A DNA stretch of 64,000 bases from Sphingomonas lacusdianchii (lineage in GTDB: Bacteria; Pseudomonadota; Alphaproteobacteria; Sphingomonadales; Sphingomonadaceae), in the NCBI RefSeq assembly GCF_022664395.1, contig NZ_JAKRET010000002.1, forward strand, positions 62,001 through 126,000, in the 5' to 3' direction. Positions 18,159 through 26,211 of the stretch are shown here, piece by piece (position 1 is the first letter of the stretch; each line of letters starts with the position of its first letter). The notes beneath the pieces are model-generated. The model worked only from the letters and a program-made list of their open reading frames with translations, made no database searches and was not told where the DNA came from. Made by a program: the position numbers and the translations under genes.

Positions 18159-18872
18159 ATGACCGATGCCATTCCCGCCGCCACGCTGATTGTCCTGCGC
18201 GATCGGTCCGACGGTCCGCCCGACATATTGATGGTCGAACGGGCGGCGGCGATGGCGTTTGCCGGCGGAGCGCTGGTGTTCCCCGGCGGGCGGATCGACG
18301 CGGGGGACTATGCGTTGGCATTGGCGATGGGCGACGATGATCTGGCTCCGCGACTGGCAGCGATTCGCGAGACGATCGAGGAGGCCGGAATAGCGATCGG
18401 CATCGATGGCGATATCGAGTCGATGCGGCGCGCGCTGGCCGGCGGTGCGCCGCTTGCCGAACTGTCGCCAGTCGATCCGACGCCGCTAGTTCCCTATGCC
18501 CGGTGGCGGCCCGACCATGTGCCGGTGCGGGTATTCGATACGCATTTCTTCCTCGCCCACCTGCCCGAAACAGCCCCTGAGGCGCGGGTCGATGCGACCG
18601 AGAACAGCCGGGTGCTGTGGACGACGGCCGCCGACGCGCTGGCGGCGGCGGACCGCGGCGAGGCGACGTTGCTGTTCCCGACCCGACGCGTGCTGGAGCG
18701 GCTGGCCGAACATGGCGACAGCAATGCGGCCTTCGCAGCGGCGGCGCGCTGGCCGGTGCGGACCATCACGCCGTGGGTCGAAACGCGCGGCGATGGCGAG
18801 TGGATCTGCATTCCCGACGACCTCGGCTATCCGGTGACTGCCGAACCGGCTTCGCGTGCGGTGCGCGGGTGA
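18159..18872 (+). CDS. Nudix hydrolase (NUDT19/CoA-diphosphatase-like)
   Basis: This 237-residue hydrolase probably cleaves a nucleoside diphosphate linked to another moiety. The N-terminal strand (AATLIVLRDRSDGPPDILMVER) and GGALVFPGGRID open the Nudix fold. The Nudix box is split: GGRIDAGD is followed by an insertion before AAIRETIEEAGI, which carries the metal-binding glutamates. An insertion at this point and the following YARWRPDHVPVRVFDTHFFLA segment are features of NUDT19-like proteins, often active on CoA derivatives. It follows the protease by 37 bases and overlaps the extensin-like gene by 4 bases (GTGA). The substrate is inferred from resemblance only. Confidence 0.85.
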   Translation: MTDAIPAATLIVLRDRSDGPPDILMVERAAAMAFAGGALVFPGGRIDAGDYALALAMGDDDLAPRLAAIRETIEEAGIAIGIDGDIESMRRALAGGAPLAELSPVDPTPLVPYARWRPDHVPVRVFDTHFFLAHLPETAPEARVDATENSRVLWTTAADALAAADRGEATLLFPTRRVLERLAEHGDSNAAFAAAARWPVRTITPWVETRGDGEWICIPDDLGYPVTAEPASRAVRG

Positions 18873-19606
18873 AGGCGCTGTCGGCGGGCATACGCCTGGC
18901 CGTCTGGCTTGCCATCCTCGCCGCGATCGCGTTCGCGCTATATGCCTTTGCCCGCAGCCGGCCGCAGGATGTGCCCTGGACCCCGCTCGACCTGTCGCAG
19001 CCGATCGGCATGTTCACGCGCGGCAAGATCGGCGACCTGAGCGGCGATTTCGCGGGGTGCCGGTCGCTGCTCGATGCCGCCGGGGTGCGCTACACCGCGC
19101 TGCCACCGCGCGAGGGATCGGCGCAATGCGGCTATGACGACGCGGTGCGGATGCGCGGCGGCGGATCGCGCACCATCGCCATCACCCCCGATGTCGGCGT
19201 GTCGTGCCGGGTCGCGACCGGCATGGCGCTATGGGAGTGGCAGGTCGTGCAGCCGGCGGCACAAAAACATTTCGGGACGCCGGTCGCGCGCATCCAGAAT
19301 TTCGGCAGCTATAATTGCCGCCGCCTCTATGGTCGCGACAGCGGGGCGTTCAGCGAGCATGCGACGGCGAATGCGCTGGATATCGCCGCCTTCGTCCTTG
19401 ACGATGGTCGCCGGATCAGCGTCGTCGGCGACTGGACGGCAGGGCGGGGGCGTGATGACGCGGCGAAGGCGGCGTTCCTGCGTGAGGTGCGCGACGGGGC
19501 GTGCGGCGTGTTCTCGACGGTCTTGTCCCCCGATTACAATGCCGCGCACCGCGACCATTTCCACTTCGATCAAGCAGCGCGCGGTTTCGGCGGGGCATGT
19601 CGCTGA
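18869..19606 (+). CDS. Extensin-like C-terminal domain protein, GTG start
   Basis: A 245-residue membrane-anchored periplasmic protein with an N-terminal helix (GIRLAVWLAILAAIAFALYA) followed by the extensin-like C-terminal domain. The domain's diagnostic motifs are intact: SYNCRR, SEHATANALDIAAF and RDHFHFD. The conserved His/Asp pattern resembles zinc D-Ala-D-Ala peptidases of the VanX/LAS type, so a role in cell-wall metabolism is possible. The GTG at 18869 overlaps the Nudix stop by 4 bases; the longer frame into the Nudix gene has no support. Cysteines (GCRS, QCGYD, SCRV, NCRR, GACG) suggest disulfides in the periplasm. Confidence 0.85.
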   Translation: MKALSAGIRLAVWLAILAAIAFALYAFARSRPQDVPWTPLDLSQPIGMFTRGKIGDLSGDFAGCRSLLDAAGVRYTALPPREGSAQCGYDDAVRMRGGGSRTIAITPDVGVSCRVATGMALWEWQVVQPAAQKHFGTPVARIQNFGSYNCRRLYGRDSGAFSEHATANALDIAAFVLDDGRRISVVGDWTAGRGRDDAAKAAFLREVRDGACGVFSTVLSPDYNAAHRDHFHFDQAARGFGGACR

Positions 19607-19619
19607 CCCCGCCGACCGG

Positions 19620-20171
19620 TCAGTGCATCGGTGCGCCGGCCTCGACCTTTTCGACCCATGCCGGATAGAAGGCCGGTTGCCGTAGCGACCAGCCCGAGGC
19701 GGTCGCGGCTGCTTCGCTGAGCGACTGCAACAGCTTGCGACGCAATTCCGGGTGCAGATGCGGCAGTGCCGCCGATGCGCAGAAGGCGGCGGGCAGCCAA
19801 GGCCGCGCCTCCGCCCCGACCAGCCGTTCGTAGAGGAAGCGATAGGCGCCGAAGGTGGTCAGCCGCCCCTGTCCCAGATCGAAGGCGGTGACCATCAGCA
19901 GCGGGGTCATGAACGGCTCGGTCGCGTCGAGCCCGCTGTCTTCCGGAATGCAGGCGCGGATATCGGGCAGGCGGTCATAGATGCGTGCCTGGGCGCGGAT
20001 GCTGGCGGCTTCCACCACGTCGCGCGACCAGCGGCGCATCGCGTCGTCGCGATCGAGGCCGATGTCGAGCGAGCGGCGGATATAGCGCTGCGTCGCCGCC
20101 GAGAACGTCGCGAATTCCTTCATTTCGGCCAGCGTCATCGCCCCTTCGGCTGGTCTGCGTGCAATCGCCAT
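19620..20171 (-). CDS. Conserved-looking protein of unknown function (183 aa)
   Basis: I do not recognise a named family. The protein is soluble, helical and Ala/Arg-rich, with no signal peptide or membrane segment. Notable stretches are FATFSAATQRYIRRSLDIGL, SRDVVEAASIRAQARIYDRL and FGAYRFLYERLVG. The ATG at 20171 has GGGGAG 7 bases upstream; a TTG six codons earlier is less likely. It is convergent with the extensin-like gene (13 bases apart) and divergent from the CHAP gene, so it forms its own transcription unit. Codon use is typical of the window. Confidence 0.65.
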   Translation of the reverse strand: MAIARRPAEGAMTLAEMKEFATFSAATQRYIRRSLDIGLDRDDAMRRWSRDVVEAASIRAQARIYDRLPDIRACIPEDSGLDATEPFMTPLLMVTAFDLGQGRLTTFGAYRFLYERLVGAEARPWLPAAFCASAALPHLHPELRRKLLQSLSEAAATASGWSLRQPAFYPAWVEKVEAGAPMH

Positions 20172-20519
20172 CTTCAACTCCCCGCCCAAATAGCCAACGA
20201 CCGAATGTTACGCGGAAACGGTTAACAGCTTGCTGAACGAACGTGGCGGAACCCGGTCGACGACACATCCGATCATGTCGGGTGCTGCATTGCAACATCA
20301 ATGTCATGCGGTTCGTCGCATCGTCCGGGACCGGACGAAATGCTGGTTCGGGGCACGAAGAAGGCGCGAACGATCGGCAAGGATCGGTTCATCCGCCAGT
20401 CATCGCCGCGCAAACACGCTTCGTCGGAATTGGTTCCCGATCGGCCGGGCATGGGGTTTTCGTTCGCGGAAAACCCTGCTTCATGCCGCCCAAGACATTC
20501 GTGGGGCCGTGGGGGTCAG
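20172..20519. other. 348-base divergent spacer before the CHAP gene
   Basis: There is no convincing gene. The open frame running through it into the CHAP gene lacks a ribosome-binding site and a natural N-terminus. A perfect inverted repeat GGGTTTTC / GAAAACCC (about 20454-20477) lies about 45 bases before the CHAP start and may be a leader hairpin. The spacer should hold the promoters of both flanking genes. Confidence 0.5.
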
Positions 20520-21095
20520 ATGAATTTTGGTGCTTTGGCAGCGCGTTTTGCGCTGGTGGTTTCGTGCGCTCTGGCGATGGTGGCTCCGGCACAGGCCCGG
20601 TTCTGGCAATGCGCCCCCTATGCCCGCGAAATTTCGGGCGTCGAGATTTTCGGCAACGCCCATACCTGGTGGAGCCAGGCCGCCGGCAAGTATGAACGCG
20701 GCCATGCACCGAAGGAAGGTGCGGTCCTTTCGTTCGCCGCTACCTCGAAAATGCGTTTTGGCCATGTCGCGATGGTGTCGAAGGTCGTCAGCGACCGCGA
20801 AGTGCTGCTGACCCATGCCAACTGGTCGCAGCGCGGCGGGATCGAGCGCGACGTGCGCGCCATCGACGTGTCGGCGGCGGGTGACTGGAGCGAGGTGAAG
20901 GTGTGGTTCGGTCCGCTGGGCGGGCTCGGCACTTCGGCCTATCCGACCAACGGCTTCATCTATTCGGGCCACGCGCCGGCCCCGGCCGAGTTCGCTGCGC
21001 CGATGGAGATCGCCAAGGTCGATCCGCCGGCACCGGCCGGCGGTGCCAGCATCCAGCCCGCCCATGCCCGGCAGGTCGTCGCGCTCAACGATTGA
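20520..21095 (+). CDS. Secreted CHAP-domain protein (putative peptidoglycan amidase/endopeptidase)
   Basis: A 191-residue exported protein. The signal peptide (ARFALVVSCALAMVAPAQA) is cut near residue 26, and the CHAP domain follows at once. The probable catalytic Cys31 (FWQCAPYARE), His82 (MRFGHVAMV) and Asn101 (THANWS) are all in place. Unlike many CHAP enzymes there is no separate wall-binding domain, only a short Pro/Ala-rich tail. The ATG at 20520 was chosen because the signal peptide starts there. This compact form is widespread in sphingomonads as I recall. Cleavage of peptidoglycan peptides is the family expectation, not demonstrated. Confidence 0.88.
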   Translation: MNFGALAARFALVVSCALAMVAPAQARFWQCAPYAREISGVEIFGNAHTWWSQAAGKYERGHAPKEGAVLSFAATSKMRFGHVAMVSKVVSDREVLLTHANWSQRGGIERDVRAIDVSAAGDWSEVKVWFGPLGGLGTSAYPTNGFIYSGHAPAPAEFAAPMEIAKVDPPAPAGGASIQPAHARQVVALND

Positions 21096-21108
21096 GCGCG
21101 GCCCCCGT

Positions 21109-21594
21109 TCAGGCGGGGCGGAAGGTCATCGCCACGCCGTTCATGCAATAGCGTTTGCCGGTCGGGCGCGGTCCGTCGTCGAACACATGGCCAAGATGCC
21201 CGCCGCAGCGCGCGCACAACACTTCGGTCCGCGTCATCATCAGCGATCGGTCTGTTTTCGTGACCACGGCGCCGTTCAGCGGCGCATAGAAGCTGGGCCA
21301 GCCGGTGCCGCTTTCGAACTTGGTCGTCGACGAAAACAGCGGATGATTGCAGCCGGCGCAGGCGAACGATCCCTTGCGCTTCTCGCCGTTGAGCGGGCTG
21401 CTATATGGGCGCTCGGTGCCTTCCTGCCGCAGAACATTATATTGCGCCGGCGTCAGCCGTGCCTTCCACTGCGCATCGGTCAGCTTGAACGGAAAATTGG
21501 GGGCCGCTTCGCTGGTTTCGGGCGCGCAGCCGATCAGGGCGGCAAGGCCCGACAAGCCGGTCAGTTCGAGCAGGCGGCGGCGATCGATCGACAT
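21109..21594 (-). CDS. msrB: Exported peptide-methionine (R)-S-oxide reductase
   Basis: This 161-residue enzyme reduces methionine-R-sulfoxide in proteins. The SelR/MsrB domain has both zinc-binding CxxC pairs (CAGC and CARC), WPSFYAP, and the catalytic Cys150 in GKRYCMNG. The N-terminus is unusual for MsrB: MSIDRRRLLELTGLSGLAAL resembles a twin-arginine signal and ends in a lipobox (LIGC, Cys23), so an envelope location is likely. The start at 21594 has AAAGGA at good spacing. It is convergent with the CHAP gene, 13 bases apart. The likely reductant in the periplasm would be a thioredoxin-like protein such as the DsbD-type protein at 29317, which is speculation. Confidence 0.93.
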   Translation of the reverse strand: MSIDRRRLLELTGLSGLAALIGCAPETSEAAPNFPFKLTDAQWKARLTPAQYNVLRQEGTERPYSSPLNGEKRKGSFACAGCNHPLFSSTTKFESGTGWPSFYAPLNGAVVTKTDRSLMMTRTEVLCARCGGHLGHVFDDGPRPTGKRYCMNGVAMTFRPA

Positions 21595-21772
21595 GGGCAA
21601 TCCTTTCGTCCGACCGATGTGGGTTTGGGGGCGGCCGGCGACAACGGGCAGGTACGCCAGCCGACCCAGCGTCACGAATTCGGTTCAAAACGGCGCGGCG
21701 TCGGTGCGGAACACCAAGATAGGGCAACGCTTGGCCTTGCCGTAGCCGCAATTTGGGGCCATTTGGCGCATT

Positions 21773-23449
21773 ATGCCTTTTTCGACGTTGCCCGAACCGC
21801 TATCCGCGGCGCTATCCGCGCGCGGCTATGAAGCCCCGACCGCCGTACAGGCGGCCGTCCTGACCCCCGAAGCCGAGGGGCGCGACCTGCTCGTGTCCGC
21901 ACAGACCGGATCGGGCAAGACCGTTGCCTTCGGTCTCGCCATGGCGCGCGACCTGCTCGACGCCGATGACAAGATGCCCCGCGCAGGCACGCCGCTGGCG
22001 CTCGCCATCGCGCCGACCCGCGAACTGGCGTTGCAGGTCGCGCGTGAACTGCTGTGGCTCTACGGTCCGACCGGGGCGCGCATCGTGTCGTGCGTCGGTG
22101 GCATGGACGCGGCACGCGAGCGCCGTAACCTGTCCCACGGCGCGCATATCGTCGTCGGCACGCCGGGCCGTCTGCGGGACCATCTGGAACGCGGCGCACT
22201 CGACCTGTCGGGGCTGAAGGTCGCGATCCTCGACGAAGCCGACGAGATGCTCGACATGGGCTTTCGCGAGGATCTCGAAGGCATTCTCGACGGCACGCCG
22301 GCCGAACGCCGCACGCTGTTGTTCTCGGCGACGCTCGCCAAGCCGATCGTGGCGCTCGCCAAGCGCTACCAGAAGGACGCGTATCGCATCGACACGCGCG
22401 AGGCCGAACGCGGCCATGGCGACATCAGCTATCAGGCGATGACCGTCGCGCCGAACGATATCGAGAATGCGGTCGTCAACCTGTTGCGCCTGCACGAACC
22501 GGATACGGCCTTCCTCTTCTGCGCGACGCGTGAGGCGGTGCGCCATCTGCACGCCAATCTGGTCGAGCGCGGCTTCGATGCCGTCGCACTGTCGGGCGAG
22601 CATTCGCAGTCGGAGCGCAACCATGCGTTGCAGGCGCTGCGCGATCGCCGCGCGCGCGTCTGCGTCGCGACCGACGTCGCCGCGCGTGGTATCGATTTGC
22701 CGTCGCTGAGCCTGGTGGTCCATGTCGAACTGCCGCGCGATGCCGAAGCGCTGCAGCACCGTTCGGGCCGGACCGGTCGCGCCGGCAAGAAGGGCATCGC
22801 CGCGCTGATCGTGCCCTACCAGCGCCGTCGCCGCGTCGAAGGCCTGTTGCGCGATGCGAAGATCAATGCCGAATGGATCGGGGTGCCGACCCCGGACGAA
22901 ATCCATGCCGCCGACCGCGAACGCCTGCTCGCCAAGCTGGCCGAGCCGGTCGAGTTCGACGAGGCCGATGTCGAACTGGGTGCGCGCCTGCTCGCCGAAA
23001 AAACGCCGGAAGATATCGCCGCGCTGCTGGTCCGCGCCTATCGTGCCAAGCTGCCCGCGCCCGAGGAATTGTCGGCGGGTGGCGTGCCCGAGCGGCGTGA
23101 ACGGCAGGAAGGGCCGCGTCCGGGGTTCGAGGATACGGTGTGGTTCCGGATGAATGTCGGACGTCGGCACAATGCCGACCCGCGCTGGCTGCTGCCGCTG
23201 CTGTGCCGTCGCGGCCATATCACCAAGGGCGAGATCGGCGCGATCCGCATCGCCAACGATGAATCGGCATTTGAAATTCCCAAGGCGATCGCGGCCAAGT
23301 TCATCGCCTCGGTCAAGCGGACGGCGACGCCCGACGACGATCTGATGTTCGAACAGATGTCGGGTCCGCCCGCCGCCCCCCAGCGTCGCACGACCGGTGC
23401 GCCGCCGCGGCATTCGGCCAAGCCGTATCGCGGGGGACGGCGAGGTTAA
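21773..23449 (+). CDS. DEAD-box ATP-dependent RNA helicase with DbpA-type RNA-binding domain
   Basis: A 558-residue RNA helicase. Core motifs in order: Q-motif (YEAPTAVQAAVL), Walker A (AQTGSGKT), PTRELALQV, DEAD (LDEADEMLDMGF), SAT (FSATLAKP), then the second RecA domain with VATDVAARGIDLP and HRSGRTGRAGKKG. After a linker the C-terminal part (VWFRMNVGRRHNADPRWLL to FIASVKRTA) matches the DbpA/CsdA RNA-binding domain, which in relatives targets rRNA. The protein ends in a short basic tail. It is a single transcription unit in front of a long inverted repeat. A role in ribosome assembly or cold response is the family expectation. Confidence 0.92.
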   Translation: MPFSTLPEPLSAALSARGYEAPTAVQAAVLTPEAEGRDLLVSAQTGSGKTVAFGLAMARDLLDADDKMPRAGTPLALAIAPTRELALQVARELLWLYGPTGARIVSCVGGMDAARERRNLSHGAHIVVGTPGRLRDHLERGALDLSGLKVAILDEADEMLDMGFREDLEGILDGTPAERRTLLFSATLAKPIVALAKRYQKDAYRIDTREAERGHGDISYQAMTVAPNDIENAVVNLLRLHEPDTAFLFCATREAVRHLHANLVERGFDAVALSGEHSQSERNHALQALRDRRARVCVATDVAARGIDLPSLSLVVHVELPRDAEALQHRSGRTGRAGKKGIAALIVPYQRRRRVEGLLRDAKINAEWIGVPTPDEIHAADRERLLAKLAEPVEFDEADVELGARLLAEKTPEDIAALLVRAYRAKLPAPEELSAGGVPERRERQEGPRPGFEDTVWFRMNVGRRHNADPRWLLPLLCRRGHITKGEIGAIRIANDESAFEIPKAIAAKFIASVKRTATPDDDLMFEQMSGPPAAPQRRTTGAPPRHSAKPYRGGRRG

Positions 23450-23456
23450 GCTGGTT

Positions 23457-23700
23457 TTCACGCGAAGGCGCGGAGACGCGAAGGAAGTAAGAAGGTTCGA
23501 TTTTCGCGCAGAGGCGCGGAGGCGCAGAGAGGCGGTGCCAGTGGTGGTCGCTTGCCGCGCCAGCGGCCGTCATCACTCGTTACTGCGATCCTGAACGGCT
23601 TCGCCGGAAAGCATTGGCGGCCCCTATCGTAACCTCTCTGCGCCTCCGCGCCTCTGCGCGAAATCTACCTTCTCCTTTTCTCTTCGCGCCTTCGCGTGAA
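23457..23700. repeat. Long inverted repeat in the spacer before rpsA
   Basis: The left arm (23457-23532) begins TTCACGCGAAGGCGCG and ends GCGCGGAGGCGCAGAGAGG. The right arm (23633-23700) is its near-complete reverse complement, with only a few small indels in the purine-rich middle. The arms enclose 100 bases without a gene. The spacer 23450-23964 (515 bases) contains no protein-coding gene that I can support. The element could form a stem of about 70 base pairs in DNA or RNA. There is no transposase and no obvious target duplication. Confidence 0.75.
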
Positions 23701-23964
23701 TCAATTCCTCCTTCCGAGCGTCCCGCGAACCCCAACCCGTTGCGCCATCCGCCCAAAAGGCGTATGGCGCGCCGGTTCGACGAGCACAGACTCGCGTAGG
23801 CCGGATGCTCGCGCGTCCTTTCCGCACAGCCGGGGCAAGCCTTTCGTGACGACATGGTCGTGGAATGCCGCGTGTCGTATTCGGCGCGCGCGGCAATGCC
23901 GGTCAAAGACCGCCGGAGACAACCGGCCGGCCGGAAACAGATACGTTTAGGAACCAAGATTTAT

Positions 23965-25668
23965 ATGGCCAGCATGGCAAATCCCACCCGTGACGATTTC
24001 GCGTCGATGCTCGACGACATGTTCGGTGCTTCGGAAAGCTTCGAGGGCCGCGTGGTCATCGGCACCGTCACCGGCATCGAGAACGACCTCGCCGTCATCG
24101 ACGTCGGCCTGAAGTCGGAGGGCCGCGTGCCGCTGCGCGAATTCGCGGCGCCGGGCCAGAAGGCGGACCTGAAGGTCGGCGACGAAGTCGAAGTCTATGT
24201 CGACCGCGTCGAGAATGCGAACGGCGAAGCGATGCTGAGCCGCGACCGCGCCCGTCGCGAAGCCGCGTGGGACAAGCTGGAAACCGAATTCGCCAAGACC
24301 GCGCGCGTCGAAGGCGTCATCTTCGGCCGGGTCAAGGGCGGCTTCACCGTCGACCTGTCGGGCGCCGTGGCGTTCCTGCCGGGTTCGCAGGTCGATATCC
24401 GTCCGGTGCGTGACGTCACCCCGCTGATGGACATTCCGCAGCCGTTCCAGATCCTGAAGATGGACCGCAAGCGCGGCAACATCGTCGTGTCGCGTCGCGC
24501 GGTGCTGGAAGAAACCCGCGCCGAGCAGCGTTCGGGCCTGATCCAGTCGCTGGCCGAAGGTCAGGTCATCGACGGCGTCGTCAAGAACATCACCGACTAC
24601 GGTGCGTTCGTTGACCTAGGCGGCATCGACGGCCTGCTGCACGTCACCGACCTGTCGTACAAGCGCGTCGGCCACCCGTCGGAAGTGCTGAACATCGGCG
24701 ACACCGTCCGCGTCCAGATCATCCGCATAAACCGCGACACGCAGCGCATCTCGCTCGGCATGAAGCAGCTTGAGAGCGATCCGTGGGATGGCGCCGGTGC
24801 CAAGTATCCGGTCGGCGCGAAGCTGTCGGGCCGTGTCACGAACATCACCGAATATGGTGCGTTCGTCGAACTGGAGCCGGGCATCGAAGGTCTGGTCCAC
24901 GTTTCGGAAATGAGCTGGACCAAGAAGAACGTCCATCCGGGCAAGATCGTCTCGACCAGCCAGGAAGTCGACGTGATCGTCCTCGAGGTCGATCAGGACA
25001 AGCGCCGCATCTCGCTGGGCCTCAAGCAGGCACAGGCCAATCCGTGGGAGAAGTTCGCGGAAGATCATCCCGTCGGTTCGACCGTCGAGGGCGAAGTCAA
25101 GAACGCGACCGAATTCGGCCTGTTCATCGGCCTCGACGGCGACGTCGACGGCATGGTCCACATGTCGGACATCGCCTGGGGCATTTCGGGCGAGGACGCG
25201 CTCAACCTGCACCGCAAGGGCGAGACGGTTCAGGCCGTCGTGCTGGCGATCGAGCCGGACAAGGAGCGTATCTCGCTCGGCATGAAGCAGCTCGAGCGTG
25301 GCGGCCCGGTCGCGGCGCAGGCGGGTGATCGCCTGAACAAGAACGCGATCGTGACCGTGACCGTTCTCGAAGTCCGCGATGCGGGCCTCGAAGTGCAGCA
25401 GGGCGACGATGGCGCGACCGGCTTCATCAAGCGCACCGATCTCGGCCGCGACCGCGACGAACAGCGTCCGGAGCGTTTCCAGGTCGGCCAGAAGTTCGAC
25501 GCGATGGTCACCGGTTTCGATCGTTCGAAGAAGCCGACCTTCTCGATCAAGGCGATGCAGATCGCCGAAGAGAAGCAGGCCGTTGCGCAGTACGGTTCGT
25601 CGGATTCGGGTGCGTCGCTCGGCGACATCCTTGGCGAAGCGCTGAAGGCTCGCGGCGAGCAGAAGTAA
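23965..25668 (+). CDS. rpsA: 30S ribosomal protein S1
   Basis: A 567-residue RNA-binding ribosomal protein that docks mRNA on the 30S subunit. Six S1 (OB-fold) repeats are visible, the third to fifth with the strong GVVKNITDYGAFVDLGGIDG, GRVTNITEYGAFVELEPGIE and GEVKNATEFGLFIGLDGDVD starts. The length equals typical proteobacterial S1. The ATG at 23965 was chosen (AGGAA 11 bases upstream, MASMANPTRDDF); the frame is open 37 codons further upstream without support. ihfB follows after a strong terminator, the standard rpsA-ihfB order of proteobacteria. cmk, often upstream, is not here. Confidence 0.98.
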   Translation: MASMANPTRDDFASMLDDMFGASESFEGRVVIGTVTGIENDLAVIDVGLKSEGRVPLREFAAPGQKADLKVGDEVEVYVDRVENANGEAMLSRDRARREAAWDKLETEFAKTARVEGVIFGRVKGGFTVDLSGAVAFLPGSQVDIRPVRDVTPLMDIPQPFQILKMDRKRGNIVVSRRAVLEETRAEQRSGLIQSLAEGQVIDGVVKNITDYGAFVDLGGIDGLLHVTDLSYKRVGHPSEVLNIGDTVRVQIIRINRDTQRISLGMKQLESDPWDGAGAKYPVGAKLSGRVTNITEYGAFVELEPGIEGLVHVSEMSWTKKNVHPGKIVSTSQEVDVIVLEVDQDKRRISLGLKQAQANPWEKFAEDHPVGSTVEGEVKNATEFGLFIGLDGDVDGMVHMSDIAWGISGEDALNLHRKGETVQAVVLAIEPDKERISLGMKQLERGGPVAAQAGDRLNKNAIVTVTVLEVRDAGLEVQQGDDGATGFIKRTDLGRDRDEQRPERFQVGQKFDAMVTGFDRSKKPTFSIKAMQIAEEKQAVAQYGSSDSGASLGDILGEALKARGEQK

Positions 25669-25695
25669 GCTTCTTCTTCCGGTACCGGACGATCG

Positions 25696-25728
25696 ACGGG
25701 GTGCTCCATAGCGGAGCGCCCCGTTTTT
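25696..25728 (+). terminator. Factor-independent terminator after rpsA
   Basis: The 12-base stem ACGGGGTGCTCC / GGAGCGCCCCGT (one G-U pair, loop ATAGC) is followed by TTTTTCG. It lies 27 bases past the rpsA stop and separates rpsA from ihfB. Confidence 0.9.
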
Positions 25729-25833
25729 CGTTCATTCGAAAGGCGGATTGTCGTTTCAAATAAATTCAGGTTAGGCGTAAGCCGCCAGACCGGACCCGGT
25801 TTCGGCCTAGATGCCTGGAATGCCGAGGGAAAG

Positions 25834-26112
25834 ATGATCCGATCCGAACTGGTTCAGAAGATTGCGCAGGAAAACCCCACGCTGCCGCTGCGCGATGTCG
25901 AACGGATCGTATCGACGTTCTTCGACACCATCACCGAACGCCTGCGCAATGGCGGCCGGGTTGAACTGCGCGGCTTCGGTGCCTTCTCGACCCGCGCCCG
26001 CGATGCACGCGTCGGGCGCAATCCGCGTACCGGCGAAGCGGTCGAGGTCGACGCCAAGCGCGTTCCTTATTTCAAGCCCGGCAAGGAAATGCGGGCGCGG
26101 CTGAACGTCTGA
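25834..26112 (+). CDS. ihfB: Integration host factor subunit beta
   Basis: A 92-residue DNA-bending protein that pairs with IhfA. The HU/IHF signature is clear: [15 protein letters not shown] at the start, [29 protein letters not shown] (DNA-binding beta arms with the Pro tip) and the YFKPGKEMR end. IhfB rather than HU is supported by the RNPRTGE arm, the start sequence and the location after rpsA. GAGGGAAAG precedes the ATG. It has its own leader after the rpsA terminator. Confidence 0.96.
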   Translation: MIRSELVQKIAQENPTLPLRDVERIVSTFFDTITERLRNGGRVELRGFGAFSTRARDARVGRNPRTGEAVEVDAKRVPYFKPGKEMRARLNV

Positions 26113-26211
26113 TAGGACGTATCGCGGCGGGACGGGGGCAGGGCGTACCCAACGCTTCCGTCGGCTGCGATCCCGGCGCATAGCGGGGCGATCCTAGTCG
26201 AGGCCCGCCCT

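Noticed and set aside
20301..20519. N-terminal extension of the CHAP gene (73 codons)
   Set aside because: The extension is basic and unstructured, and would put the signal peptide in the middle of the protein. The start at 20520 is better.
23450..23964. Possible IS remnant around the long inverted repeat
   Set aside because: No transposase fragment in any frame and no clear target duplication. Left as a repeat element.
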